DNA of 64,000 nucleotides from Chloroflexota bacterium (GCA_028873795.1 JAPPNP010000027.1:1-64000), one strand, 5' to 3'. Shown: positions 20,559 to 31,781, counted from the stretch's first letter. Numbers and translations are program-made. The notes: a model not told the origin generated them from the sequence alone.

Positions 20559-21608
20559 CTAGTGGTGCACGGTGACCGGCGTGCCGTTCGCACAGAAGTC
20601 CCACGCCCACTGTGAGTCTTGGAGTCGCATGTTCACGCAACCGGCGCTGTACACGGTGCCGAAGGCGTCATGCCAGTAGGCGTAGTGGAACCCGATCCAG
20701 CTTTCGGTGAAGTACTGGACGTGCAGCACGTTGGGCACGTCGTACGTCTTGACGGTGCTGCCGTTCGAAATCAGTCGCGCGCGCTCGATGCGCCAGAAGA
20801 TCGCGAAGTCGCCAGGCGGAGTGAAGTCCGGCGGCAGCCCCGTTGAGATCAACGCCTGGTAGACCGGCTGGTCGTCCGCGAAGAAGGTGGTGACTTGCCG
20901 GGTGAGATCAACCTCCGCGCGTCGCTGGGGCGCATAGGTTGGCCGGGCAGGCCAATGCGCCGGGTCGTACGGCGGGGCGACCACCGACTGCCTGACCGGG
21001 GCCGTGCTGATGCCGCGTATCTCGGCGACGTAGACGCCCACGGGATCTTGGACGAGGCCCTGAGACGTATCCCGCCAGATCGAGCGGCTGAAGGCTTGGC
21101 GCAACCCGCCGGTCGTCTCCGCGCCCCAAAGGACCGGGAAGCCAAACGCGAAGACACCGCCGCCCTCGCGGAACGGCTCCCAAAACACCGGGTGCACGCC
21201 ACGCTTCGTCTGTGGAAACCACCACCCGTAGTCGTGCGGCTGGTCCGCCGACACCTGTTGCAAGGCCCACGCGGTTCCCAGGTTGAGGGGAGTGACTCCC
21301 AGCGGATCTCGCGTCCAGGCGTCCGTGCGCAGCGCACCGCGCTCGAAGTATTGGACCTGCTCGCGGCCATACGGCAGCGGCTCGGTGATCGGCCATCCGA
21401 TCGCCGACTCACGGCCGTATTGCAGCCACCAGTCGAGGATCGGCCCGGAAATGTGGTGACCGGTCTCGGGGACGTAGACCTTCTCGGGATGGGGCTCAAT
21501 TGGCTCTTCGGCGCTGGCCGGAGTGACCAAGCCGCCGGCTGCGACGGCGCCACTGCCGGCCGCTAGTGCAAGCAGCCGGCGTCGCCCTATTCGAGGACCC
21601 TGCGGCAC
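20559..21608 (-). CDS. L,D-transpeptidase (YkuD) with LGFP-like repeats and Tat-like signal
   Basis: YSAGCVNMRLQDSQWAWDFC catalytic motif; RRRLLALAAGSGAVAAGG; IGWPITEPLPYGREQVQYFERGALR. Confidence 0.85.
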   Translation of the reverse strand: MPQGPRIGRRRLLALAAGSGAVAAGGLVTPASAEEPIEPHPEKVYVPETGHHISGPILDWWLQYGRESAIGWPITEPLPYGREQVQYFERGALRTDAWTRDPLGVTPLNLGTAWALQQVSADQPHDYGWWFPQTKRGVHPVFWEPFREGGGVFAFGFPVLWGAETTGGLRQAFSRSIWRDTSQGLVQDPVGVYVAEIRGISTAPVRQSVVAPPYDPAHWPARPTYAPQRRAEVDLTRQVTTFFADDQPVYQALISTGLPPDFTPPGDFAIFWRIERARLISNGSTVKTYDVPNVLHVQYFTESWIGFHYAYWHDAFGTVYSAGCVNMRLQDSQWAWDFCANGTPVTVHH

Positions 21609-21708
21609 GTCCGTCTACTCCTGCAATCCGCGTGCCTGACCGAACACGGCCGCACACAGCAAACCCCGGTGCAAAATCATAACAAGCCCCGCCAAGGGCC
21701 CGTGCCGG

Positions 21709-22554
21709 CTAGAACGGTCGATACGGGCGGGCGCCGCTCTGGTATGCCCCGGCCAGCGAGTCGCGCGTGAAGTCCTCGGGCACGCGACCGTCGGCCACGT
21801 AACCGTACAGCGCGGCCTTGAAGATTCCCTCCAGCGCAGTCACGATCGCCAGGGCGAGTCCGACGGTCGCCACACCTACCGCGATGCCGACCGGCAGGCT
21901 GACTGTGGCCACCAAGATGGCGGGCAAGGCGCCGATCAGCGCGGCGACGAATCCCAGGATGCCGAAGCCGATGTTCGACGTGACCTGCTCGCCCCAGGTG
22001 CGCTTGAACAGCGAGCCGGAGCTCCGGATTGCGGCGAACGGTCCCAGCCCTTCGGCGACCAGGATGGGCACCACGAAGTACGTCAGATACGCCCAGACGC
22101 CGCCGACCAGCGAGAGCACGATCTGGCCAAGCATGTTGTCGCGCGACTGGCTGCGGAGCACCTGCAGGATCAGTCCAACGGTGGCCGAGATGAGCGCCCA
22201 GCCCAGGATCTGCGGCAGGCGCTTGTTCGCCATGCGCAGGCCGTCACGCACCGTCGGGTCGCCCCCGGCCAAGCGAATCATCGCGGCCCCAATGAGCGCC
22301 GAGTTGAAATAGATGACTACGAACGCCAGGAGGAAGTAGGTCACGGCCAGGAGCGCGATGTCGACTTCGGTGGCGCCGGTATCGGACAGGCGGTCCACGG
22401 TGCCAACGCTGGCCCCGACGCCCATCATCAGCCCGGCCAATATCACCAGCGCGACGGTCGACATGACGGGAAACAGCACCAGCTCCCGGTCCTTCTTCAG
22501 GACCGCCCAGCTCATCTTGATGAGCTCCCACGTGCGCCCAATGGTTTGGAACAT
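21709..22554 (-). CDS. Multi-TM membrane protein (DUF6159-like)
   Basis: WELIKMSWAVLKKDRELVLFPVMSTVALVILA...; family assignment from memory. Confidence 0.65.
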   Translation of the reverse strand: MFQTIGRTWELIKMSWAVLKKDRELVLFPVMSTVALVILAGLMMGVGASVGTVDRLSDTGATEVDIALLAVTYFLLAFVVIYFNSALIGAAMIRLAGGDPTVRDGLRMANKRLPQILGWALISATVGLILQVLRSQSRDNMLGQIVLSLVGGVWAYLTYFVVPILVAEGLGPFAAIRSSGSLFKRTWGEQVTSNIGFGILGFVAALIGALPAILVATVSLPVGIAVGVATVGLALAIVTALEGIFKAALYGYVADGRVPEDFTRDSLAGAYQSGARPYRPF

Positions 22555-22634
22555 GTTTCAGCCCGCCGTGCAATTCAATCGACCAAGGATAAGACCTCCG
22601 GCTCGCGGTGTGTGATCCGAGGCCAAAATGCAGC

Positions 22635-22666
22635 GGCCCCGGGCAGCGCTCGCACCGCCCGGGGCC
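22635..22666 (-). terminator. Rho-independent-like terminator
   Basis: ggccccgggc...gcccggggcc 10-bp stem followed on the minus strand by gcattttgg. Confidence 0.65.
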
Positions 22667-22677
22667 TGTGCGTGTCG

Positions 22678-22785
22678 CTATGCCGAGGCCGAAACCTCGG
22701 GCGCTGACTCGCGACGCAGCCGATGCTTGACGAGTGCGGCCGCGGCCGCGATCGCCAGCACGAGCAGTGCCACCTTCTTCTTCAC
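22678..22785 (-). CDS. Small single-TM protein (35 aa)
   Basis: VKKKVALLVLAIAAAAALVKHRLRRESAPEVSASA; ggaggt RBS upstream of GTG; terminator downstream. Confidence 0.65.
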   Translation of the reverse strand: MKKKVALLVLAIAAAAALVKHRLRRESAPEVSASA

Positions 22786-22951
22786 CGCGCACCTCCATCG
22801 CAAAGCCGCCGGTCGTGGCGGCCTGCCGTCTCCTCCAACCCTAAGTCCGGGCGCCGCGCGGCACTGTGGCGAAGGGCACATTCCCACCGCCGGTCGGCTG
22901 CCGTGCGACCCGCTACGCTGCGCACGGCGTCGATGGCTTGCGGGGTGCGTG

Positions 22952-23806
22952 ATGCGGGTTGGATCGGGAGAATTCACCTACGAATACGTGGACGGATGGC
23001 TCAAGCTCCCGCCCGACTGGAGCCTGGGCTGGATCGGCAGCATCGCCACGGACCGCTTTGGCCGCGTCTACTGTTTCAATCGCGGCACCCGTCCCATGAC
23101 GGTGCTTGGTCGTGAAGGCGAGGTCATCGGCCACTGGGGCGACGCCGAGCTCTGCTACGCCCACGGCGTCTTCATGGACCGCCACGAGCGGCTCTGGCTC
23201 ACCGATCAGCTCGCGCACGTGGTCTGGATCTACGGTACCGACGGCACACTGCACGGTCGCCTGGGCTACCCCTACGTGACCAGCGCATCCGCCGGACTCT
23301 TCAATCAGCCCACGAACACCTTTGTGACCGACGACGGTTCGATCTTTGTTTCCGATGGCTACGGCGATACCAAGTGCCACCGATTCGACGCCGCCGGCCG
23401 GCACGAGCTCACCTGGGGCGAGCCCGGCAATGGCCCCGGTCAATTCGCGCTGCCGCACGGCATCTGGGTGCTCAAGGACGGTCGGGTGCTGGTGGCCGAC
23501 CGCGAGAACGACCGCATCCAGGTCTTCGATCGCGATGGCGTCTACATCACCGAATGGGGCGATATCCCGTTGCCGAGCGACTTCTACGTCGACGAGGACC
23601 GCGGCGCCATTTACGTCAGCGAGCTCAATCGCGGCATCACGATCTTCGATTTCGACGGCAAGGTGATCACCCACTGGGCCCAGGAACGCGAACCGCCCGA
23701 CCGGATCGGCGGACCGCACGGCATCTGGGTGGACGACCAGGGCGCGGTGTACATCGGCGAAGTCGGCGCCGACAGCTACCTGCACAAGTGGGTGCCGGTG
23801 CGCTAG
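22952..23806 (+). CDS. NHL-repeat beta-propeller protein
   Basis: NGPGQFALPHGIWVLKDGRVLVADRENDRIQVFDRDG. Confidence 0.9.
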   Translation: MRVGSGEFTYEYVDGWLKLPPDWSLGWIGSIATDRFGRVYCFNRGTRPMTVLGREGEVIGHWGDAELCYAHGVFMDRHERLWLTDQLAHVVWIYGTDGTLHGRLGYPYVTSASAGLFNQPTNTFVTDDGSIFVSDGYGDTKCHRFDAAGRHELTWGEPGNGPGQFALPHGIWVLKDGRVLVADRENDRIQVFDRDGVYITEWGDIPLPSDFYVDEDRGAIYVSELNRGITIFDFDGKVITHWAQEREPPDRIGGPHGIWVDDQGAVYIGEVGADSYLHKWVPVR

Positions 23807-23882
23807 CGCGCCGGCGTCGCCGCGAACTCGCGGATTGGACGCGAGGCGCTAGGCTCGGGAGTCGTCCGCTTCAGGGGTTTGC

Positions 23883-24866
23883 ATGTCCGCCGACGTTCGC
23901 GTGCGCCACCTGGTCAAGCACTACGAGGTCGCCGACCGTGAAGGCGGCCTGCGCGCGTCGTTGCGCAGCGTCGTGCGGCGACGCCACCGGTCCGTCCGCG
24001 CCGTCGACGACATCACCTTCGATGTGGAACCCGGCGAGATCGTCGGATTTCTGGGTCCCAACGGCGCCGGGAAGACCACGGCGCTCAAGCTGCTGAGCGG
24101 GCTGCTGCATCCGACGGCAGGCGAGGCCACGGTGCTCGACTTCACCCCGTGGGAGCGCCGGCGCGAGTTTCTATCGCAGATCACGCTCATCATGGGCCAG
24201 CGCCAGCAGCTCTACTGGGACTTGCCGGCCCTCGACACCTTTCTGGTCAACAAGGCCGTGTTCGGCTTGGAGGACGCCGCCTACCGCGAGGCCGTCGACC
24301 TGCTGGTCGGGCTGCTCGAGCTCGAGGAGATCCTCACCAAGCCCGTGCGCCAGCTTTCCCTCGGTGAGCGCATGAAGGCCGAGCTTGCGGCCGGCCTCTT
24401 GCACCGTCCCCGCGTGCTGTTTCTCGACGAGCCCACCATCGGCCTCGACGTGACCATGCAGCAGCGCATCCGCGACTTCGTCACGCGCTACAACGCCACA
24501 ACCGGGGCCACGATTCTGCTCACCAGCCACTACATGGCCGACGTGAAGGCGCTGGCCGAGCGTGTGATCGTGATCGACCACGGCAAGCTGCTCTACGACG
24601 GCCCGCTCACCGGCCTCATCGACCGCTACGCCCCGCACAAGACCATCACGCTGCACCTCGAGCGGCCCGTCGATCGTGCGGATGTGGCGGCCTACGGCGA
24701 AGTCGTTTCGGCCGACGACGTGCAGGTCAGCGTGCGCACCGACAAGGCGCAGGCGGCCTCGGTGACGGCCCGCATGCTGGCGGAGCTGCCGGTGGCCGAC
24801 CTGAGCGTTGAGGACCCGCCGCTGGAATACGTCATCGACCAGGTGTTTCACCGGCGCGCGTCGTGA
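23883..24866 (+). CDS. ABC transporter ATP-binding protein
   Basis: GPNGAGKTT, LSLGERMKAELAAGLLHRPRVLFLDEPTIGLD. Confidence 0.95.
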   Translation: MSADVRVRHLVKHYEVADREGGLRASLRSVVRRRHRSVRAVDDITFDVEPGEIVGFLGPNGAGKTTALKLLSGLLHPTAGEATVLDFTPWERRREFLSQITLIMGQRQQLYWDLPALDTFLVNKAVFGLEDAAYREAVDLLVGLLELEEILTKPVRQLSLGERMKAELAAGLLHRPRVLFLDEPTIGLDVTMQQRIRDFVTRYNATTGATILLTSHYMADVKALAERVIVIDHGKLLYDGPLTGLIDRYAPHKTITLHLERPVDRADVAAYGEVVSADDVQVSVRTDKAQAASVTARMLAELPVADLSVEDPPLEYVIDQVFHRRAS

Positions 24867-25666
24867 TGCGCTCGCGCACGCTGGCGGGCTTCGCGTCGCT
24901 GCTCCGCGCGGAGCTGGCGGACCTGTTCCAGTACCGCATCGAGATGTTCCTGTACGGCCTCTGGCAGGTGGTGAATCCCATCATCTACCTGGTCATCTGG
25001 TCCACCGTGGTCGGCAGCGGCGACATCGCCGGCTACGACCGCGACGACTTCGTCCTCTACTACCTCGTGTTCATGGCGGTGTCGCACCTCACCCTGGCGA
25101 TCGAGGTCTACACGATGGCGCCGAGCATCCAGACCGGGCGGCTCTCGCCCCACATGCTTCGCCCGCTGCATCCGTTCTGGCGCGCGGGGGCGCTCAACAT
25201 TGCCTACAAGGCCGTGAACCTGATGTTCCTGGTTCCCATCTGGATCGGCCTCGCCCTGATTCTCCGTCCGGCGTTCGATCCAGACTGGCTGGGAATCGCG
25301 CTGTTCCTGCCGTCCATGGTTATGGCGGCCTCGATTTCGTTCCTCATCGGCTCGTGCTTCGCGATGTTCGCCTTCTGGACCACGCGCTCGATGTCGTTTT
25401 GGGATATCTGGATGAGCTTGACCCTTCTGCTCGGCGGCCAGGTCGCGCCAGTCGCCGTGCTTCCCGGCGTGCTGCAGCAAGCCGCCGTGATCCTGCCGAT
25501 GCGCTACACGGTCGGCTTCCCCATCGAGGTCGCGCTGGGCCGGGTCCAGGGCGCGGAGCTCGCCGCGGGACTGGCGATCCAGGCCGGATGGACGGTCGCC
25601 GCCATGGCGGCCTTTGTCGTGCTCTGGCGGGCCGGGGTGAAGCGTTATGGGGCGGTGGGCGCGTGA
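24863..25666 (+). CDS. ABC-2 family permease
   Basis: Multi-TM protein, overlaps the ATPase stop by 4 nt. Confidence 0.85.
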   Translation: MMRSRTLAGFASLLRAELADLFQYRIEMFLYGLWQVVNPIIYLVIWSTVVGSGDIAGYDRDDFVLYYLVFMAVSHLTLAIEVYTMAPSIQTGRLSPHMLRPLHPFWRAGALNIAYKAVNLMFLVPIWIGLALILRPAFDPDWLGIALFLPSMVMAASISFLIGSCFAMFAFWTTRSMSFWDIWMSLTLLLGGQVAPVAVLPGVLQQAAVILPMRYTVGFPIEVALGRVQGAELAAGLAIQAGWTVAAMAAFVVLWRAGVKRYGAVGA

Positions 25667-26454
25667 TCGGGCGTCTGGCTCAGATTGCCGGGGCGTACTT
25701 TCGCTCGGCGCTGCAGGAGGAGTTCGCCTATCGCGGCGACTTGTTCGGCAACGTCATTCGCAGCGTGCTCAATCTCGGAACCGCCATCGGCGGCGTGGTC
25801 GTGATCTTCAGCCACACCGAGACGCTGGGCGGATGGACCCTCGGCCAGACGTTGTCGCTGTTGGGGATCTTTGTGTTCGTCAACGGCTTCGTGGCGATGT
25901 TCATGTCGCCCAGCCTCAACCGGGTCGTCGAGGAAGTGCGCGAGGGCACCTTCGACTACGTGCTCATGAAGCCGGTGCCGGCGCTGTTTCTGGCCAGCGC
26001 GCGGCGCTTTGCCGTCTGGCACGTCTCCGACATCGTGCTCGGGGCGATCGTCCTCGGCGTGGCCCTGGCCGGCCTCGACGTGCGCGCCTCCGGCTGGGGG
26101 GTGCTGTTGTTCGTGGCGTTGCTGGCCTGCGGCGTAACCATCGTCTACGCCATCTGGCTGGCGTTGACCACGCTGGTGTTCTGGTTCGTGCGCGTGGCCA
26201 ACGTCACGATGATCTTCAACCTGTTCTTCCAGACCGGGCGCTACCCCATCGAGGTCTACCCGTTCTGGCTGCGCCAGCTCCTGACGTTCGTGTTCCCGGT
26301 GGCGTTCGTCACCACGGTGCCGGCGCAGGCCGTGACGGGCCGCGACCCATCGTGGCTGGTATGGGTCGCGCCCGTCATCGCCGTCGTCGCGCTGCTCGCC
26401 GCCACGCGATTCTGGCGCTTCGGCCTGAGCCGCTACACCAGCGCCTCCAGCTAG
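25663..26454 (+). CDS. ABC-2 family permease
   Basis: GTG start at 25663 overlapping the previous stop; VIGRLAQIAGAYFRSALQEEFAYRGDLFGN... Confidence 0.85.
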   Translation: MIGRLAQIAGAYFRSALQEEFAYRGDLFGNVIRSVLNLGTAIGGVVVIFSHTETLGGWTLGQTLSLLGIFVFVNGFVAMFMSPSLNRVVEEVREGTFDYVLMKPVPALFLASARRFAVWHVSDIVLGAIVLGVALAGLDVRASGWGVLLFVALLACGVTIVYAIWLALTTLVFWFVRVANVTMIFNLFFQTGRYPIEVYPFWLRQLLTFVFPVAFVTTVPAQAVTGRDPSWLVWVAPVIAVVALLAATRFWRFGLSRYTSASS

Positions 26455-28145
26455 GCCGCGCGCCGGCGCCTCACCGCGCGCACGGCGGCAATGAGGACCG
26501 CGACCGCGACCAGGATTGGTCCACCGATGATGGCGATGGTGAGCCCGGCGTCGGCCGCCCACTGGGCGAAGCGACCCAGCCGGTCGACGCTCTCGCGGGC
26601 CGTCGAACCCGGATTCCAGACATCGCGGTCGGCCACGTCCTCCGGCAGCACGGTCAGGAACGTGGTGCTGGAGTTGTCCACGTCGGCGCGATCCGGCTCG
26701 TCCGACGTGATCGTCGTGTCGGTCTGCAGGCGCCCGGAGTCGGCCTCCACTCGCGCCACGTAGGTCACGTTGTTGGCTTCTCCAGGCCCCAGCCGCGGGT
26801 ATTCCCACACGATCGCGTTTCGCGCCTCGTCATAGCGACCGCCGCCGTCCGCGCGCACGAACTGCATGCCGTCCGGCAGGCGCTCCTCGAGTCTCACGTT
26901 GCGGGCGTCGGTGTTGCCGGAGTTGCGGAACTCCAGACCGTAGGCCACGTCCTGCCCGACGGGCACGGCGGCCGGGCCGGCCTTGAAAATGGACAGGTCC
27001 ACGTGAAACGGCAGCGTGGCCTCGGCGCGGTTGTTGGAGCCGTCGCTCTCCGGGCCCGACGTCGAGACCTCTGCGCGCGCTTGCATCTCGAGCGCGTCGC
27101 TCTCCAGCCTTACGTCGCTGCTGACGAATCGCGCCTCGCCGGGACCCAGCCGTTCGATCGTCCACGTCACCGTGTGGGCGGACGGGTTGTAGACGCCGCC
27201 GTCGGAGGCGGCCAGGAAGATCATGCCCGGGTCCAGCCGGTCAACCACCTCCACTTGCCTGAGATCGACCGTGCCCTCGTTCCACACCGACAGGCTGAGG
27301 CTGGTCGAATCGTGCATGCGGAAATGGCTTGGGACTTCGCGCAGCACGATCAGGTCCGCCGCCGGATGCAGGCGCAGCACGATCGTGGCCAGGGTTGTTT
27401 GGTTGGTCAGCACATTGAGCTGGCCCTGAAGCACCTCGATGCGCTCACGCACGTCCGTGAGCTCGCGCTGCACCTCGATGGTGTCCTGCACGCTTTGCGC
27501 GCGGGCCAGAATCTCCAGCAGCTGTTGCTCCGCGGCGGTGGCGTTGCGCAGCCGCGCGGTCAGATCGGTGTACTGCGCCGTCACGTCCTGGCTGCGGATG
27601 TCTTCGTCGATCACCTCGGCGCCGATGTTGCGCAACGCGGCGAGCGTGGCGTCGAACGCCTCCACGGGCACGCGCACGGTGATGGTGCTCACACGCCGCG
27701 GGTCGTCCTGCTGGATGTTCGACGCGGCGACGAACGCGCCGGCGATTCCCGCGATGATGTCCTCGACCTGGGTCACCGCGGCTGCAAGCTCGGCGACGAC
27801 GACGCTGAGCGTGCCGGTGCGGATGATCTGGCGCTCGACGGCGGCGGCGTCGAGTGACTGCGGTGCGGTTGCCGCCAGCGCGCTTGCCGGCGCCGGCGCT
27901 GCCGTCACCATCTTCTCAACGACCTTCTCAACGACGACCTCTACCGGCACCTCCTTGATGACCTCGACCTCGACCGGCACCTCACGCACGACCCTGGCCG
28001 CTTCGGACTCCTGAGCCATAGCCATTGCCGGCTCGGCCATTGCTCGGTCGTCGAAGTCAAGTGATTCAGCTGAACTCTCGGCGTCGCCGCACGCCATGAG
28101 CGCGAAGACGATCAAAACGATGAATGCCGCTCGAAACTGGTGCAT
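26451..28145 (-). CDS. DUF4349 + DUF11-repeat lipoprotein with VPVEV-type spacer
   Basis: Lipobox ALMAC; DUF4349-like RQIIRTGTLSVVV...DIIAGIAGAFVAAS; two DUF11-like repeats; C-terminal TM. Confidence 0.8.
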   Translation of the reverse strand: MHQFRAAFIVLIVFALMACGDAESSAESLDFDDRAMAEPAMAMAQESEAARVVREVPVEVEVIKEVPVEVVVEKVVEKMVTAAPAPASALAATAPQSLDAAAVERQIIRTGTLSVVVAELAAAVTQVEDIIAGIAGAFVAASNIQQDDPRRVSTITVRVPVEAFDATLAALRNIGAEVIDEDIRSQDVTAQYTDLTARLRNATAAEQQLLEILARAQSVQDTIEVQRELTDVRERIEVLQGQLNVLTNQTTLATIVLRLHPAADLIVLREVPSHFRMHDSTSLSLSVWNEGTVDLRQVEVVDRLDPGMIFLAASDGGVYNPSAHTVTWTIERLGPGEARFVSSDVRLESDALEMQARAEVSTSGPESDGSNNRAEATLPFHVDLSIFKAGPAAVPVGQDVAYGLEFRNSGNTDARNVRLEERLPDGMQFVRADGGGRYDEARNAIVWEYPRLGPGEANNVTYVARVEADSGRLQTDTTITSDEPDRADVDNSSTTFLTVLPEDVADRDVWNPGSTARESVDRLGRFAQWAADAGLTIAIIGGPILVAVAVLIAAVRAVRRRRAA

Positions 28146-28276
28146 GGAGACTTCCCGTCGTGTTTAGGCTTTAACGCGGTCGTTAAACACTACGCGCAGC
28201 GGAAGCGAATCGTTCCCTCCCGGCTCAGCGAAAACGCGGACGTGTTCGGCGGGACGGCCAAAGTGTGCCGCGCCGG

Positions 28277-30718
28277 CTAGCCGGAATCTCCGTCGCGGCC
28301 GTCGGCCAGCCGGGCCACGCGCAGCAGCTCCACGTCGTCCTTCATGCGCATCACGATCACGCCCGCGGCGTAGCGCCCGAGCGGGCGAGTGTCCTTGAGT
28401 CCGCACCGAATCACCTGACCGTCGGACGAAACCAGCACGATTTCCTCGTCCGGGCTGAGCAGCGTGCGAGCGTCGGCCACCGGTCCCGTCTTCTCATTCA
28501 GGTTGATGGCGCGCAGGCCTTGTCCGCCGCGGCCCTGCGGCCTGAAGTCCGACACCGGCATCTTCTTGCCGTAGCCGTTGCGAGTGACCAGCAGCACGTA
28601 GGCGTCCTGGTGGACGAGGTCCATCGACACGACCTCGTCCTCCTCGGCCAAGCTGATGGCGCGCACGCCGCCGCTGGTGCGGCCGCTGGCCCGCACGTTG
28701 TCGAGGTTGAAGCGAATGGACAGGCCTTGTCGCGTGAAGAACATCACGCTGTCTTCGTCGGTAGCCAAACGCACCCAGGCCAGCTCGTCGTCGGGCGCCA
28801 CGCTCATGGCCAGCAGGCCGTTGTTGCGGATGGTGACGAACTGGGTGAGCGCGCTGCGCTTGACCTGGCCGCGGCGAGTCCCAAACACCAGGTAGTCGCC
28901 GGCCTCGAAGTTTGGAATGGCCAGGACGGCGGTGGCCGTTTCCCCCTGCTCGATGGGCAGCAGGTTGATCACGTTGATGCCCTGCGCGTCGCGCCCGTGC
29001 TGTGGGATCTCGTAGGTCCGCAGCCGGTAGACCTTGCCGCGGTTGGTAAAGAACAGCAGGTAGTCGTGCGAGTTGGTGATCAGGAAGTGCTCGACGATCC
29101 CGCCGGTCTTGCTGCGGAAGCCAATGATCCCGCGCCCGCCGCGGCCCTGGCGGCGGTAGGCGGTCGCCTGCACGCGCTTGACATAACCATTGGACGACAG
29201 CGTGACCAGGCAATCCTCATCGGCCACCAGGTCGGCATCCGAAAACTCGCCGGTCGCGCCGGCCAGGATCTCGGTGCGGCGCTCGTCGCCGAAGCGATCC
29301 ACCACCTCCCGGGTCTCGGCGCGAATGATCTCCCGCACGCGGTTGGGATCGGCCAGGATGTCCTCCAGGTCGGCGATCTCCGCCCGCACGGCGTCGAGCT
29401 CGTCGAGAATGCGCTGCCGCTCCAGGCGCACCAGCCGTCGCAGCTGCATGTCGAGGATGGCGTTGGCCTGCGTCTCCGTGAGGCCGAAACGCTTCATCAG
29501 CTCGTTTCGCGCCGCTTCCGTGTCGGCGGCGGCGCGAATGCACTCGATCACGTCGTCGATGTTGTCCAGCGCAATGACGTAGCCCTCGAGCAGGTGCTCG
29601 CGGACGCGCGCTTTCTTGAGATCGAACTCCGTCCGCCGGCGGATCACCTCCCGCCGATGCTCGATGAACAGCTCGATCATGCGCTTGAGCGTCAGCTGCT
29701 CCGGCCGCCCGTCGACCAGGGCCAGCATGTTGATGCTGAAGGTGGTCTGCAGCGACGTGTGCTTGTACAGCTGGTTGAGCACTGCCGAGGGCCGCGCGTC
29801 GCGCTTCAGCTCGATCACCGCCCGCATGCCGTGGCGGTCGGACTCGTCGCGGATGTCCGAAATGCCCTCGATGGTGCTGTTGCGCACCAGGCCCGCGATC
29901 CGCTCGATCAGCGTGGCCTTGTTCACCATGTAGGGCAGCTCGGTGACGACCAGCGCCATGCGCTCGCCGCGGACCTCCTCGATCGTGACCCGGGCGCGCA
30001 CCACCACCCGACCGCGGCCTTGCCGGTAGGTGTCCTGGATGTCCTCCGCTCCGACGATGCTCGCCGCGGTTGGGAAGTCCGGTCCCTTGACGAACTTCAT
30101 CAGGTCGTCTCGGCTCGCGTCGGGCTCGTCCAGCAGGTGCTGGATCGCCCGACCGACTTCGCGCAGGTTGTGCGGCGGAATGCTCGTGGCCATCCCGACG
30201 GCGATGCCCGTCGAGCCGTTGAGCAGCAGATTGGGCACGACGGACGGCAAGACTTCCGGCATTTCGGCCGACCCGTCGAAGTTCTCGACGAAACCCACCG
30301 TGTCGCGATCGATCTCATCGAGCATCGCGGCCGACATCGCCGTCAGCCGGGTCTCGGTGTACCGCATGGCGGCGGCGGGATCGCCGTCGACCGAGCCGAA
30401 GTTGCCCTGGCCGTCCACGAGCGGATAGCGCAGGGAAAACGGCTGGGCCATGCGCACCAGCGTGTCGTACAGCGCGCCGTCGCCGTGGGGGTGATATTTC
30501 CCCATCGTGTCGCCCACCACGCGCGCCGCCTTGCGGAACCCCGCATTGGGCGCCGCGCCCAGCTCGTCCATCGAATAGAGGAGCCGTCGCTGGACCGGCT
30601 TGAGCCCATCGCGCACGTCTGGGATGGCACGCGCCATGATGGTGCTCATGGCGTAGTCGATGTACGAGGCTTCCATCTCCTCGGCGAGTTCAATGGGCAT
30701 GAGACGGTCGTCGGTCAC
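28277..30718 (-). CDS. gyrA: DNA gyrase subunit A
   Basis: [70 protein letters not shown]-terminal GQGGRG-type box. Confidence 0.95.
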   Translation of the reverse strand: MTDDRLMPIELAEEMEASYIDYAMSTIMARAIPDVRDGLKPVQRRLLYSMDELGAAPNAGFRKAARVVGDTMGKYHPHGDGALYDTLVRMAQPFSLRYPLVDGQGNFGSVDGDPAAAMRYTETRLTAMSAAMLDEIDRDTVGFVENFDGSAEMPEVLPSVVPNLLLNGSTGIAVGMATSIPPHNLREVGRAIQHLLDEPDASRDDLMKFVKGPDFPTAASIVGAEDIQDTYRQGRGRVVVRARVTIEEVRGERMALVVTELPYMVNKATLIERIAGLVRNSTIEGISDIRDESDRHGMRAVIELKRDARPSAVLNQLYKHTSLQTTFSINMLALVDGRPEQLTLKRMIELFIEHRREVIRRRTEFDLKKARVREHLLEGYVIALDNIDDVIECIRAAADTEAARNELMKRFGLTETQANAILDMQLRRLVRLERQRILDELDAVRAEIADLEDILADPNRVREIIRAETREVVDRFGDERRTEILAGATGEFSDADLVADEDCLVTLSSNGYVKRVQATAYRRQGRGGRGIIGFRSKTGGIVEHFLITNSHDYLLFFTNRGKVYRLRTYEIPQHGRDAQGINVINLLPIEQGETATAVLAIPNFEAGDYLVFGTRRGQVKRSALTQFVTIRNNGLLAMSVAPDDELAWVRLATDEDSVMFFTRQGLSIRFNLDNVRASGRTSGGVRAISLAEEDEVVSMDLVHQDAYVLLVTRNGYGKKMPVSDFRPQGRGGQGLRAINLNEKTGPVADARTLLSPDEEIVLVSSDGQVIRCGLKDTRPLGRYAAGVIVMRMKDDVELLRVARLADGRDGDSG

Positions 30719-31231
30719 TTAGATCTCCTTGGCCGGCAGGTCGGCGGCCTGAAAGTCGCCGCTCGCGCCGCCGGACTTCCTCAGTAGGCGTACGTCGCGC
30801 ACGGTCATTTCGCGGTCGACGGCCTTGCACATGTCGTAGACGGTCAAGGCGGCGACGGAGACGGCGGTCAACGCCTCCATCTCCACACCGGTGCGGGCCG
30901 TGGTGCGCACCGTGGCCTCGATGGTGAGACTCGGCGGGCCGTCCACGGGCTCGATGGCCACATCAATACCGCTCAGGGGCAGCGGGTGGCACAGCGGAAT
31001 CAGATCCGGCGTGCGCTTGGCCGCCATGATCCCGGCCAGCCGCGCCACCCCCACGACGTCACCCTTTGGCAGCGCCGACTCGCGGCCGTCCAACTGCGTG
31101 CGGATCAATGCCAGCGTCGCGGCCTGCATCTCGATTCGCGCGGCCGCCACCGCGACGCGCTCGGTCTCCGGTTTTGCGCCGACATCCACCATGCGCGGAG
31201 CTCCGGCACCGTCAAAGTGCGTCAGCCCCAT
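30719..31231 (-). CDS. moaC: Cyclic pyranopterin monophosphate synthase
   Basis: [56 protein letters not shown]. Confidence 0.95.
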   Translation of the reverse strand: MGLTHFDGAGAPRMVDVGAKPETERVAVAAARIEMQAATLALIRTQLDGRESALPKGDVVGVARLAGIMAAKRTPDLIPLCHPLPLSGIDVAIEPVDGPPSLTIEATVRTTARTGVEMEALTAVSVAALTVYDMCKAVDREMTVRDVRLLRKSGGASGDFQAADLPAKEI

Positions 31232-31564
31232 GCGTGCGTGGTGGACTCCCTCGTGCGCGATGAAACGGCGGATTTCCCGGGACCAATTCTATCAGATTGA
31301 CGGGCAAAATCGGGATTGCCCGCGGCTTCGCGCCGCCGCTGCGCACGAGCGCGCGAGGCGACGATGGGCGGCCTTAGGGCAAGTCCATGATTTGTCGGTT
31401 TTTTGTTGCTGCAAACGCTCCCAAGGGCGGTGCTGTGTGGCTCCTTCCGCCGCCGTGGCCTGACTCGGGCAGTCCATGCGGGGAGCGGCGGGCGCCCCAT
31501 CGCCGGCGAGCCTTCGTTGACATGCCGACGGCGCGCTACCTAGCATCCGCCAGGGACTCCCGCG

Positions 31565-31777
31565 GTGGCTCGCATGCACGACGACTCGAACGAACAGACC
31601 GACCGCGCCTACGGCGGCTCGATAGTTGGACAGGGCGGACAGGGCGTTGTGGGCTACGCGCTGGTCGCGGTGGCGTTCGTGGTCGTGCTCGTTCTTGTCC
31701 TCACGACGCTTGGCGATAGCATCGGAGAGGGGCTCGACAGCCTGCTGGACACCATCTCCCAGCCATTCACGAGCTAG
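31565..31777 (+). CDS. Small single-TM protein resembling Flp/Fap-type pilin
   Basis: QGGQGVVGYALVAVAFVVVLVLVLTTLGDSIGEGLDSLLDTI. Confidence 0.6.
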   Translation: MARMHDDSNEQTDRAYGGSIVGQGGQGVVGYALVAVAFVVVLVLVLTTLGDSIGEGLDSLLDTISQPFTS

Positions 31778-31781
31778 CAGC

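Noticed and set aside
25647-27857. 736-aa plus-strand ORF overlapping the second ABC permease and opposing the DUF4349 gene
   Set aside because: Shadow ORF with low-complexity arginine/histidine-rich translation; real genes lie in other frames
28265-30787. 840-aa plus-strand ORF antisense to gyrA
   Set aside because: High-GC shadow ORF; rich in H/R/A/D with no family features, and fully opposite a clear gyrA
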